A stretch of DNA of 6,144 bases from an uncultured candidate division Zixibacteria bacterium (GTDB lineage Bacteria > Zixibacteria > MSB-5A5 > GN15 > FEB-12): contig CAJVYT010000274.1 in assembly GCA_913009765.1 (NCBI GenBank), positions 1 through 6,144 of the forward strand, read 5' to 3'. Below are positions 1-6,144 of the stretch, one piece after another. The notes beneath the pieces were generated by a model. It was not told where the DNA came from. It worked only from the letters and a program-made list of their open reading frames with translations, and did not search any database. The position numbers and the translations under genes were made by a program. Positions within the stretch are counted from its first letter, which is position 1. Every line of letters starts with the position of its first letter.

Positions 1-517
1 CCGAAGCATACACAGAGCCCATCACAGCAAACTGCGAGAGATGGTGTGGTTTGCAGTCAACATTTGCCCCTACATCTAAAACGATAGTTGGGGTTTCAGT
101 GGATGTCGGGAAAGCTGTGGTTATAGCAGGACGACTGACACCTTCAATACGACCGAGAGTAATAAGTGATGTAGCCATGACAGCACCGGTGTTACCCGGA
201 GAAATAAATGCAACCGCTTCTTTTTCTTTGACCATTTTTAAACCGACAGAGATAGAGCTTTTTCGCATACGGACACCATCGGTAGCCGAGATAGTCATAG
301 GTACTTCATCATCAGCGTGACGCACTTCAACATTAGCCGGAAGATTATCTTCTTCTTGTAAAATTTTGTTTATATCGTCCTGTCTACCGACGAATGCAAC
401 TCGAATTTTTTTGCCAATTTGTCTGGCGGCATCAAGTCCACCTTGGATAATTTCAGCTTTCCCGGAGTCAGCCCCCATTACGTCAAGGACGATAGTATGT
501 ACAGTTTCAGTTGTCAT
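1..517 (-). CDS. plsX: Phosphate acyltransferase PlsX, N-terminal part (cut by window edge)
   Basis: PlsX makes acyl-phosphate from acyl-ACP, the first step of the PlsX/PlsY route to phosphatidic acid, as a peripheral membrane enzyme. The 172 visible codons run from an ATG at 517 off the left edge, roughly half of the usual length of about 330-350 residues. Family motifs seen are LDVMGAD (residues 11-17, usually D-x-MGGD), ISPGNTGAVMA (105-115, often SAGNTGA in better-known homologues), SRPAI (128-132), VLDVGANVDCKP (146-157) and QFAVMGSVYA (162-171). The start is fixed: the LDVMGAD motif begins 10 codons in, and an in-frame stop lies 8 codons upstream. It follows rpmF by 38 bp and closes the yceD-rpmF-plsX unit visible here; fabH often follows but lies outside. 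The best Shine-Dalgarno candidate, AAGGA at 539-535, is unusually far from the start and sits in a small inverted repeat. Identity is secure. Confidence 0.96.
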   Translation of the reverse strand, partial: MTTETVHTIVLDVMGADSGKAEIIQGGLDAARQIGKKIRVAFVGRQDDINKILQEEDNLPANVEVRHADDEVPMTISATDGVRMRKSSISVGLKMVKEKEAVAFISPGNTGAVMATSLITLGRIEGVSRPAITTAFPTSTETPTIVLDVGANVDCKPHHLSQFAVMGSVYAS

Positions 518-519
518 GT

Positions 520-539
520 AAGGATTATTTTTTATCCTT
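520..539 (-). promoter_or_regulatory. Small inverted repeat holding the plsX ribosome-site candidate
   Basis: Just upstream of the plsX ATG the minus strand reads AAGGAT, eight A/T-rich bases, then ATCCTT. The six-base arms (539-534 and 525-520) are perfectly complementary, so the only AAGGA-type ribosome site could be hidden in a hairpin. A five-codon open frame (ATG at 542-540, encoding MKDKK, stop at 527-525) runs through the same bases. The stem is short and AT-rich, so this may be chance; translation of plsX could instead be coupled to rpmF. Confidence 0.3.
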
Positions 540-555
540 CATTGTTGTTGAAATG

Positions 556-738
556 TTATACTTCTTTAACATCAATAATCTGACGACCATTGTAATATCC
601 ACAATGGGTACAAATATGATGAGGTAATTTTGGATTGTGACAATGCTGACATTCTGATACGTTTGGTAATGTCATTGTCCAATTCGTACGGCGTTTACGC
701 CCACGAGTTTTAGAATGTCTTCGTTTAGGAAGAGGCAT
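556..738 (-). CDS. rpmF: Large ribosomal subunit protein bL32, zinc-ribbon form
   Basis: bL32 is a small basic protein of the 50S subunit. The 60-residue product begins with the family signature MPLPKRRHSKTRGRKRRTNW, a basic extended segment. It continues into a zinc ribbon with Cys30-x2-Cys33 and Cys43-x2-Cys46 (the C+ form, which binds one zinc). Length is normal. The ATG (738-736) overlaps the TAA stop of yceD by one base (TAATG), and AAGGAA at 752-747 lies 8 bases upstream inside the yceD end, so translation is probably coupled to yceD. The yceD-rpmF-plsX order is conserved in many bacteria. All four zinc ligands are present, so this copy is not the zinc-independent paralogue that some genomes carry as a spare. 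Confidence 0.97.
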   Translation of the reverse strand: MPLPKRRHSKTRGRKRRTNWTMTLPNVSECQHCHNPKLPHHICTHCGYYNGRQIIDVKEV

Positions 739-1283
739 TAGGAGTGTTCCTTATTTTCAGTTGTTTGCTTGGAAATCTTTTTCAAAGCTTCCCAGCGTGG
801 ATCTATTATTTCTTTTACACAAGTGCATGTAGTTTCATTCAAATTTATTCCGCATTGCGGACAAAGACCTTTACAATCTTCAGTACAAAGCGGTTTTAAC
901 GACAGAGATAAAATAATCGACTGTCTTAAAATATCAGAAATATCAGCTTGTAAAGCTCCATCTTTAAAATACGCATAATCTTCTGTGTCTAAGACATCTT
1001 TTTCATCAACATCTGCATGTAGTGTTTCGGCACAAGCGATAAAATCGATTGAGTTTTTTATCTCTCTATCGAAACCATTTAAACAACGTGAACATTCAAC
1101 ATTCACTTTTGCCTGCACTGTTCCCTGGCAGAAATATTCTTCGCCGGATTCCTGAATATGTAAATCAACACGCAGCGATTTCAGCTCATTTAAGCCTTGA
1201 TAATCAAGATTTAAACTACTTGAGTCACCGGTTAAAACGGTTTCTGCCGGAAAAGAATCGAATTCTCGCAGGTCTAATATCAT
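738..1283 (-). CDS. yceD: YceD/DUF177 family protein, 23S rRNA accumulation factor
   Basis: DUF177 proteins are encoded next to rpmF in most bacteria. The E. coli member and its plant relatives are linked to 23S rRNA accumulation or processing; the biochemical mechanism is not settled. The 181-residue product has the typical layout: an N-terminal beta-rich part beginning MILDLREFD, a Cys64-x2-Cys67 pair in the ECSRC motif, an acidic middle (residues 86-105), and the family hallmark PLCTEDCKGLCPQCGINLN at 131-149. Cys153 and Cys155 follow, then DPRWEALKKI (161-170). The cysteines at 133, 137, 141, 144, 153 and 155 could bind metal (inference). The ATG at 1283 is the only sensible start. It lies only a few bases behind a strong promoter-like sequence and has GAGG two bases upstream, too close for a normal ribosome site. 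It is the first gene of a yceD-rpmF-plsX unit. Confidence 0.93.
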   Translation of the reverse strand: MILDLREFDSFPAETVLTGDSSSLNLDYQGLNELKSLRVDLHIQESGEEYFCQGTVQAKVNVECSRCLNGFDREIKNSIDFIACAETLHADVDEKDVLDTEDYAYFKDGALQADISDILRQSIILSLSLKPLCTEDCKGLCPQCGINLNETTCTCVKEIIDPRWEALKKISKQTTENKEHS

Positions 1284-1291
1284 AGCCTCAA

Positions 1292-1320
1292 ATAATAGGT
1301 AAAAAAAGGCAAATTGTCAA
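1292..1320 (-). promoter_or_regulatory. Sigma70-type promoter for yceD-rpmF-plsX
   Basis: The minus strand carries a perfect -35 TTGACA (1320-1315), a 17-base spacer and a -10 TATTAT (1297-1292, one mismatch to TATAAT). Transcription would be expected to start near 1285, about two bases before the yceD ATG at 1283, giving an almost leaderless message. The site stands between the terminators behind atpC and the first gene of the next unit, where a promoter is needed. If the organism is a Bacteroidota member with a different housekeeping consensus, the match would be less meaningful; I see no clear TAnnTTTG element. Confidence 0.65.
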
Positions 1321-1497
1321 GAGGAAAGAGATTATATAATCTATTGTACTACATTGGCTTACAATGGCATTTAGCTAATTTTTGACAATTTCTCTATCTG
1401 GTTACATTTTTGCATATATTGCTCTTAATATTCATACGTATTTATGGAATATAAGCACAAAAAAACTGTTAAAAATCTGGGATTTAAAATCAGCCTT
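1321..1497. other. AT-rich non-coding DNA between yceD promoter and RAYT island
   Basis: No gene is supported here; short open frames have no family character. Two small symmetries stand out: a perfect 12-bp palindrome GATTATATAATC at 1330-1341, and TTGACAATTT at 1382-1391, which is an exact inverted copy of AAATTGTCAA at 1311-1320 (the -35 region of the yceD promoter). No convincing -10 box follows the plus-strand TTGACA, so I do not call a divergent promoter. Confidence 0.5.
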
Positions 1498-1540
1498 GTC
1501 GGGTTCACAATACTACCGACAGGCGGTTATCGAACCCGAC
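1498..1540 (+). repeat. Left two-tier palindrome of the RAYT island (REP-like)
   Basis: Nine-base perfect arms GTCGGGTTC (1498-1506) and GAACCCGAC (1532-1540) enclose 25 bases. Inside is a weaker hairpin, ACCG (1515-1518) with CGGT (1524-1527). The element is 43 bp long, exactly like the one at 2067-2109. It matches the reverse complement of that copy at both arms and at 16 of 25 inner positions by my count, including the shared core ACCGAYAGGYGGT, so the two copies face each other. It ends 5 bp from the transposase stop codon. This copy has no GTAG tag on either side. Confidence 0.8.
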
Positions 1541-1545
1541 AGAAT

Positions 1546-2022
1546 TCATTCTCCAAAACAACAATCCTCAAATTTAATATCATTACCCCAATCTCTCTGA
1601 TAATATCCTTTTTCATAATATGTCAATAACGAAGAATGTTCATAAACAAAAGGGGCATTCGTCAATTTATGTTTTACCGGGTTGTAATGAATATAATCTA
1701 AATGTTTATTGAAATCATTTTGGTCTCTTATAATATGATCCCAATACCTGTTTTGCCATACCCTTCCACTTTTAACTGCATAATTATAATTGCATGTATA
1801 AGTTCTTTTAAAACTATGTATAATTTTTGAAATATCTTGTTGTTCTGAATTAATAATGATATGAAAATGGTCAGGTAATATTACCCATGCAATTGGTTTA
1901 ATTATTTTCCAACTCTCCCAAAATAAAGAAATATTTTCTAATAAAAGAGGATTTCTATTGTAGGTTACAGATGTCATAAAATATAACCTATTTTTGAATC
2001 GGTATCTTCGTAATGATTTCAT
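1546..2022 (-). CDS. REP-associated tyrosine transposase (RAYT, Y1 HUH nuclease)
   Basis: RAYTs are single-strand DNA nucleases of the IS200/IS605-related Y1 group that cut at REP hairpins. The 158-residue product shows the N-terminal RRYRFKNRLYFMTSVTYNRNPLL strand region (residues 5-27), the metal-binding HUH motif in LPDHFHIII (49-57; His52 and His54) and the SFKRTY segment (70-75). The family block VWQNRYWDHIIRD (88-100) follows, then HLDYIHYNPVKHKL (107-120), where Tyr110 is the likely catalytic tyrosine by position relative to E. coli TnpA-REP. Length is normal and the gene looks intact. The ATG at 2022 has no clear ribosome site, and no good promoter was found, so expression may be low. 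Flanking inverted palindromes and nearby GTAG-tagged hairpins support the family call. Whether it is active cannot be told from sequence. Confidence 0.9.
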   Translation of the reverse strand: MKSLRRYRFKNRLYFMTSVTYNRNPLLLENISLFWESWKIIKPIAWVILPDHFHIIINSEQQDISKIIHSFKRTYTCNYNYAVKSGRVWQNRYWDHIIRDQNDFNKHLDYIHYNPVKHKLTNAPFVYEHSSLLTYYEKGYYQRDWGNDIKFEDCCFGE

Positions 2023-2044
2023 GGTACCAATATATGTGGTATGA

Positions 2045-2061
2045 CTGACAGGTGGTGTCAG
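2045..2061 (+). repeat. Short hairpin with T-run on the plus strand
   Basis: CTGACA (2045-2050) and TGTCAG (2056-2061) are perfect six-base arms around GGTGG. On the plus strand the hairpin runs into five Ts (2062-2066), which looks like a weak intrinsic terminator for plus-strand transcripts, although no plus-strand gene is seen. It abuts the palindrome that starts at 2067 and may simply be part of that repeat unit. Confidence 0.45.
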
Positions 2062-2066
2062 TTTTT

Positions 2067-2113
2067 GTCGGGTTCTATTACCACCTATCGGTGGCTTCGC
2101 GAACCCGACCTAC
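2067..2113 (-). repeat. Right two-tier REP-like palindrome with GTAG tag
   Basis: Nine-base arms GTCGGGTTC (2067-2075) and GAACCCGAC (2101-2109) enclose 25 bases with an inner perfect hairpin CCACC (2081-2085), loop TATC, GGTGG (2090-2094). On the minus strand the element is preceded immediately by GTAG (2113-2110). In characterised REP/RAYT pairs a GTAG-type tetranucleotide 5' of the hairpin is the recognition feature. It forms an inverted pair with the copy at 1498-1540 around the transposase gene. Confidence 0.85.
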
Positions 2114-2135
2114 GATTTTAATCTCGAACATGTTT

Positions 2136-2171
2136 AAAAAAAAGTCAGGTCTCTTAAGAGACCTGACCTAC
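2136..2171 (-). terminator. Strong intrinsic terminator, also a GTAG-tagged hairpin
   Basis: A perfect 24-bp palindrome spans 2144-2167 (arm GTCAGGTCTCTT). On the minus strand it is followed by eight Ts (2143-2136), the textbook form of a Rho-independent terminator for transcripts coming from atpC. Directly 5' of the stem on the minus strand lies GTAG (2171-2168), the same tag as on the REP-like palindrome at 2067-2113, so the element may be both a terminator and a RAYT substrate. Termination is well supported; the RAYT link is inference. Confidence 0.85.
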
Positions 2172-2191
2172 TAAATAATGATTTATTTGAA

Positions 2192-2214
2192 CACACGTCG
2201 ACAAGCTCAGTGTG
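2192..2214. repeat. Imperfect hairpin with the CTGAGCTTGTCGA motif
   Basis: CACAC (2192-2196) and GTGTG (2210-2214) can pair around 13 bases that include GTCGAC. The minus strand reads CACACTGAGCTTGTCGACG, a motif I remember meeting in intergenic repeats of various bacteria, although I cannot check that here. It lies between two tagged hairpins in a repeat-rich spacer. Role unknown. Confidence 0.4.
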
Positions 2215-2219
2215 ACAAT

Positions 2220-2248
2220 AAAAAGGTTCGGGCATGCCCGAACCCTAC
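2220..2248 (-). terminator. Intrinsic terminator, also a GTAG-tagged perfect palindrome
   Basis: GGTTCGGGCATGCCCGAACC at 2225-2244 is a perfect GC-rich palindrome. On the minus strand five Ts follow (2224-2220), giving a plausible Rho-independent terminator behind atpC, and GTAG (2248-2245) precedes the stem directly. Its stem sequence differs from the terminator at 2136-2171, but tag, stem and T-run come in the same order. Confidence 0.75.
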
Positions 2249-2258
2249 AATCAATTTT

Positions 2259-2278
2259 AAAAAGTGACATTTGTCACT
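2259..2278 (-). terminator. First terminator of the atp operon, overlapping the atpC stop
   Basis: AGTGACA (2263-2269) and TGTCACT (2272-2278) form a compact hairpin whose 5' side on the minus strand includes two bases of the atpC TAG stop (2279-2277). Five Ts follow on the minus strand (2263-2259, the first being the last stem base). The stem is AT-richer than the two terminators behind it and it has no GTAG tag. Ribosomes finishing atpC could weaken it, which may be why further terminators follow. Confidence 0.6.
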
Positions 2279-2687
2279 AATTGTTTTCTTTGTAAATCTT
2301 GATACGGTTTTTGGCTCTTTCAACAGCCAGTTTCTCTTCTTTGATATCAATATCTTTTTGTCCGTTATTGTAATCAGCAATTTTAGCTTGAGCTTTTTCA
2401 AGTGCTGATTCCGCACGGGCAACATCGATATCTTTTGCATATTCAGCGGCATCGCACAACAAAGATGCTGTGTTTGCTGAAACTTCGAGAAATCCGTTTG
2501 TCACAGAAAGAACTGATACTTTTTCATTTGTGTCACGAAATTCAATACGTCCGATTTTTAAAGCGGTAATCAAAGGAGCATGGTTTGACAAAACTCCTAA
2601 ATACCCCTCTGTACCGGGGACAACTAACGAAACTATATCATCATCGTAAAAGATTTTTTCAGGTGTTACTATTGAGAGACGAAACAT
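2277..2687 (-). CDS. atpC: F-type ATP synthase epsilon subunit
   Basis: Epsilon belongs to the central stalk of F1, couples gamma to the c-ring and can inhibit ATP hydrolysis through its C-terminal helices. The 136-residue product has the N-terminal beta-sandwich (about residues 1-84) with VVPGTEGYLGVLSNHAPLI at 22-40 and GFLEVSANTASLL at 65-77. A helical hairpin follows (about 86-134). Residues 87-92, IDVARA, match the I(L)DxxRA motif tied to ATP binding by epsilon in Bacillus PS3, and Arg124 and Arg128 lie on the second helix, so ATP-sensing regulation is possible (inference). Length is normal. The ATG at 2687 lies 6 bp after the atpD stop with AAAGAAG as a modest ribosome site, so co-translation with atpD is expected. 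The operon ends here, with three terminator-like hairpins behind. Confidence 0.96.
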   Translation of the reverse strand: MFRLSIVTPEKIFYDDDIVSLVVPGTEGYLGVLSNHAPLITALKIGRIEFRDTNEKVSVLSVTNGFLEVSANTASLLCDAAEYAKDIDVARAESALEKAQAKIADYNNGQKDIDIKEEKLAVERAKNRIKIYKENN

Positions 2688-2693
2688 ATATCA

Positions 2694-4235
<1,542 letters not shown>

Positions 4236-5102
4236 TTATGTGTTCAAAGCCTCCGCTCCTGCGACAACTTCAAGTAATTCTTTTGTAATCTGTGCCTGAC
4301 GTGCTTTGTTATATTCAAGTGTTAACGCATCAACCATTTCTTCAGCGTTTGTGGTTGCATTCCCCATTGCCATCATCCTACTGCCATGTTCAGAAGCAAT
4401 AGCTTCGGCAACAGCCATAATCATTTTAGATGTAGCATAGTTAGGTAAAATTGAATCATAAATAGATTCAGGGTCCGGCTCGAAAATATAGTCCATATTA
4501 AAACCGGCTTCTTCATTCACTTCAGGTTTTGCTATTGGCAAATAACGAGGAGAAACTATTTTATACTTCACCGTAGAAATAAACTGAGTATAAATAATTT
4601 CGATTTCATCAGTCTCACCATTTACAAAACGCTTGGTCAAAAAACTCACCATATCATGCACTTTGTTATAGTCGATAACCCCGCTCCAATCGCTGAAATT
4701 CCCAACAATTGTCCTATTACGAACTTTAAAATGGTCATTACATTTTTTCCCGACAGTGACAATCTCAAGCTCGTACGCAGCATTTGCTTCAAGCCATTCA
4801 GATGCCCTACGCAAAACGTTTGCATTGTAAGAACCGCAGAGTCCTCTATCGGAGGTAATGACAACCAAAGTTTTCTTTTTGACCGGACGCTCATCAAAAT
4901 ACGGATGAGAAATATCGTCAGAAGATGCAGTCGCCAAATGAGAAAGCATCAAATCAAGTTTTTCAGAATATGGTCTGGCTTCTTCAACCCTTTGCTGAGC
5001 TCGACGAAGTTTTGATGCTGCCACCATCTCCATCGCTTTGGTAATACGCTTGGTTGAATGAACCGATTTAATTCTTCTTTTGACTTCTCGTAAAGTAGCC
5101 AT
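4236..5102 (-). CDS. atpG: F-type ATP synthase gamma subunit
   Basis: Gamma is the rotating shaft of F1. The 288-residue product has the N-terminal helix of the coiled coil with the family signature RRIKSVHSTKRITKAMEMVAASKLRRAQ (9-36). The Rossmann-like globular part carries ITSDRGLCGSYNANV (82-96), and the C-terminal helix has SEHGSRMMAMGNATTNAEEM (237-256) and YNKARQAQITKELLEVVAGAEAL (264-286). Length is normal, and the redox-regulatory insert of chloroplast gamma is absent. The ATG at 5102 begins the expected MATLREVKRRI; the ribosome site upstream is weak (AAAGA, about 13 bases away). It lies 49 bp behind atpA, and a hairpin-bearing 135-bp gap separates it from atpD. Confidence 0.98.
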   Translation of the reverse strand: MATLREVKRRIKSVHSTKRITKAMEMVAASKLRRAQQRVEEARPYSEKLDLMLSHLATASSDDISHPYFDERPVKKKTLVVITSDRGLCGSYNANVLRRASEWLEANAAYELEIVTVGKKCNDHFKVRNRTIVGNFSDWSGVIDYNKVHDMVSFLTKRFVNGETDEIEIIYTQFISTVKYKIVSPRYLPIAKPEVNEEAGFNMDYIFEPDPESIYDSILPNYATSKMIMAVAEAIASEHGSRMMAMGNATTNAEEMVDALTLEYNKARQAQITKELLEVVAGAEALNT

Positions 5103-5122
5103 AATATATTTTATCTTTCAAA

Positions 5123-5144
5123 AGCGTTCACAATTGCAAACGCT
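5123..5144 (-). repeat. Small hairpin in the atpA-atpG spacer
   Basis: AGCGTT (5123-5128) and AACGCT (5139-5144) form a six-base stem with a ten-base loop, followed on the minus strand by TTTTG and then the weak atpG ribosome site. It could be an RNA-processing or stability stem; it is too weak to be called a terminator and carries no GTAG tag. Confidence 0.35.
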
Positions 5145-5151
5145 GTCTAAT

Positions 5152-6144
5152 TTATTCTGTTTTAAACTGTTCTTTAAAAGCAGCAATTGCTTTTTCAAGC
5201 TCTGCTTTTGTAGAATCAGAAATTTGCAATTCTTTTTCTAAGTTATGTTTGATGTCCGGGAAATTCTTGTCACAGAAAGCAATAAATTCTTTTGAGAATT
5301 TTTGAATTTCACGTGTAGGAACATCATCCATATACCCCTGAGTAGCAGACCAGATTTCTATGACCTGTTCAGCAATAGGCATCGGGACATATTGTCCTTG
5401 TTTTAACAGTTCAACCATTTTTTCACCACGGTTTAACTGTTTCTGCGTGCCTTCATCTAAGTCAGAACCAAACTGTGTAAAAGCAGCAAGTTCACGGTAC
5501 TGTGCTAAATCAAGTTTTAGTGAACCGGCGATTTTTTTCATCATTTTTGTCTGAGCGTTACCACCTACACGAGATACCGACACACCTACGTTAATAGCAG
5601 GACGAACACCGGCAAAGAAAAGTTCCGATTCCAAAAATATCTGACCGTCAGTAATAGAAATTACATTCGTAGGGATATATGCAGATACATCTCCTGCCTG
5701 TGTTTCAATAATCGGAAGAGCAGTAATAGAACCGCCGCCGAGTTTATCAGAAAGTTTTGATGCTCTTTCTAAAAGTCTTGAGTGACAATAGAACACATCA
5801 CCCGGGTATGCTTCACGACCCGGAGGACGACGAAGCAAAAGTGACAGCTGACGATAAGCAGCTGCTTGTTTTGTTAAATCGTCATAAACACACAGAACAT
5901 GTTTGCCTTCAAACATAAATTCTTCAGCCATAGCACAACCTGCATACGGAGCGATATACTGCAGCGGAGCCGGGTCGGCAGCTGATGCGACAACTACTAT
6001 AGTATATTCCATCGCACCGGCATTACGCAAAAATTCTACAACTTGCGATACTGTTGATGATTTCTGCCCGATAGCAACATAAACGCAGATAACATCTGTA
6101 TTCTTTTGGTTGATGATTGTATCAATGGCAATAGCTGTTTTACC
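5152..6144 (-). CDS. atpA: F-type ATP synthase alpha subunit, C-terminal 330 residues (cut by window edge)
   Basis: Alpha carries the non-catalytic nucleotide sites and the arginine finger of F1. The frame is open to the right edge, where the first visible codons read [10 protein letters not shown], the end of the Walker A motif, so roughly 170 N-terminal residues of a protein of about 500 are outside. Visible landmarks are [61 protein letters not shown], and [20 protein letters not shown], which holds the arginine finger in SVSRVGG. After these come the C-terminal helical domain and a TAA stop at 5154-5152. A TTG at 6030 inside the frame is an ordinary leucine codon ([11 protein letters not shown]), not a start. 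Atp genes for delta, b, c and a would be expected upstream, off the window. Confidence 0.98.
   Translation of the reverse strand, partial: GKTAIAIDTIINQKNTDVICVYVAIGQKSSTVSQVVEFLRNAGAMEYTIVVVASAADPAPLQYIAPYAGCAMAEEFMFEGKHVLCVYDDLTKQAAAYRQLSLLLRRPPGREAYPGDVFYCHSRLLERASKLSDKLGGGSITALPIIETQAGDVSAYIPTNVISITDGQIFLESELFFAGVRPAINVGVSVSRVGGNAQTKMMKKIAGSLKLDLAQYRELAAFTQFGSDLDEGTQKQLNRGEKMVELLKQGQYVPMPIAEQVIEIWSATQGYMDDVPTREIQKFSKEFIAFCDKNFPDIKHNLEKELQISDSTKAELEKAIAAFKEQFKTE

Larger units (their letters stand above)
1498..2113 (-). mobile_element. RAYT island: REP-associated transposase between inverted palindromes
   Basis: A single HUH transposase gene is framed by two 43-bp two-tier palindromes in inverted orientation, at 1498-1540 and 2067-2109, the second with a GTAG tag at 2113-2110. 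This is the usual layout of a RAYT gene with flanking REP elements. RAYTs are usually single-copy, vertically kept genes that are thought to spread or process REP hairpins rather than move themselves, so calling this mobile is conservative family knowledge, not proof of movement. It sits between two complete transcription units and interrupts neither. I see no target-site duplication. Confidence 0.7.

Noticed and set aside
51..320. Plus-strand open frame of 89 codons
   Set aside because: It lies antisense to the clear plsX coding region and has no family character.
1382..1410. Plus-strand promoter starting with TTGACA
   Set aside because: At 17-base spacing the -10 would be CATTTT, a poor match, and no plausible gene follows on the plus strand.
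2062..2066. Terminator for a plus-strand gene at the 2045-2061 hairpin
   Set aside because: The hairpin plus T5 has the right form, but no plus-strand gene is present, so function as a terminator is not supported.
2067..2248. CRISPR array or group of direct repeats
   Set aside because: The elements are palindromes with different stems and uneven spacing; there are no regular repeats or spacers and no cas gene.
6028..6030. TTG as a start codon for a short AtpA
   Set aside because: The frame stays open upstream with conserved AtpA sequence to the window edge, including the end of Walker A, so this TTG is an internal leucine.

Overview
The window is a stretch of bacterial housekeeping DNA with every recognisable gene on the minus strand, so transcription runs from high to low coordinates. 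In that order it holds the end of an F-type ATP synthase operon (atpA, cut by the window edge, then atpG, atpD and atpC), a small transposase-type island with a REP-associated tyrosine transposase (RAYT), and a lipid/ribosome cluster of yceD (DUF177), rpmF and plsX, the last cut by the other edge. All the protein genes that can be checked have intact motifs, and I see no frameshifts. No tRNA, rRNA, CRISPR array or riboswitch was recognised.

The DNA is AT-rich by eye. The bacterial-type F1 subunits, the four-cysteine zinc-ribbon form of L32 and the yceD-rpmF-plsX order fit a free-living bacterium. I cannot name the phylum with confidence. An uncultured lineage of the FCB group or a neighbouring candidate phylum is my guess, based on the overall flavour of the proteins and the hairpin-repeat-rich intergenic DNA. 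Having atpD-atpC directly behind atpA-atpG argues against a typical Bacteroidota or Chlorobiota arrangement, where the two pairs are usually apart.

Region by region on the minus strand: 6144-5152 atpA C-terminal two thirds; 5102-4236 atpG; 4235-4101 a 135-bp gap with a terminator-like hairpin; 4100-2694 atpD; 2687-2277 atpC, only 6 bp behind atpD; 2278-2136 three tandem terminator-like hairpins; 2113-1498 the RAYT gene bracketed by two 43-bp two-tier palindromes in inverted orientation; 1497-1284 AT-rich DNA carrying a strong-looking sigma70-type promoter; 1283-738 yceD; 738-556 rpmF, overlapping yceD by one base; 517-1 plsX.

Functionally, the ATP synthase genes encode the alpha, beta, gamma and epsilon parts of the F1 motor. 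yceD, rpmF and plsX form a second unit, well known in other bacteria, that links ribosome assembly to phospholipid synthesis. The most interesting part is the intergenic DNA around the RAYT gene. Three separate hairpins of different sequence (2067-2113, 2144-2171, 2225-2248) each carry GTAG directly 5' of the stem on the minus strand, the tag known to be recognised by RAYT enzymes at REP elements. A fourth, at 4200-4226, has GCAG in the same place. Two of the GTAG hairpins also end in T-runs and so probably double as terminators of the atp operon.
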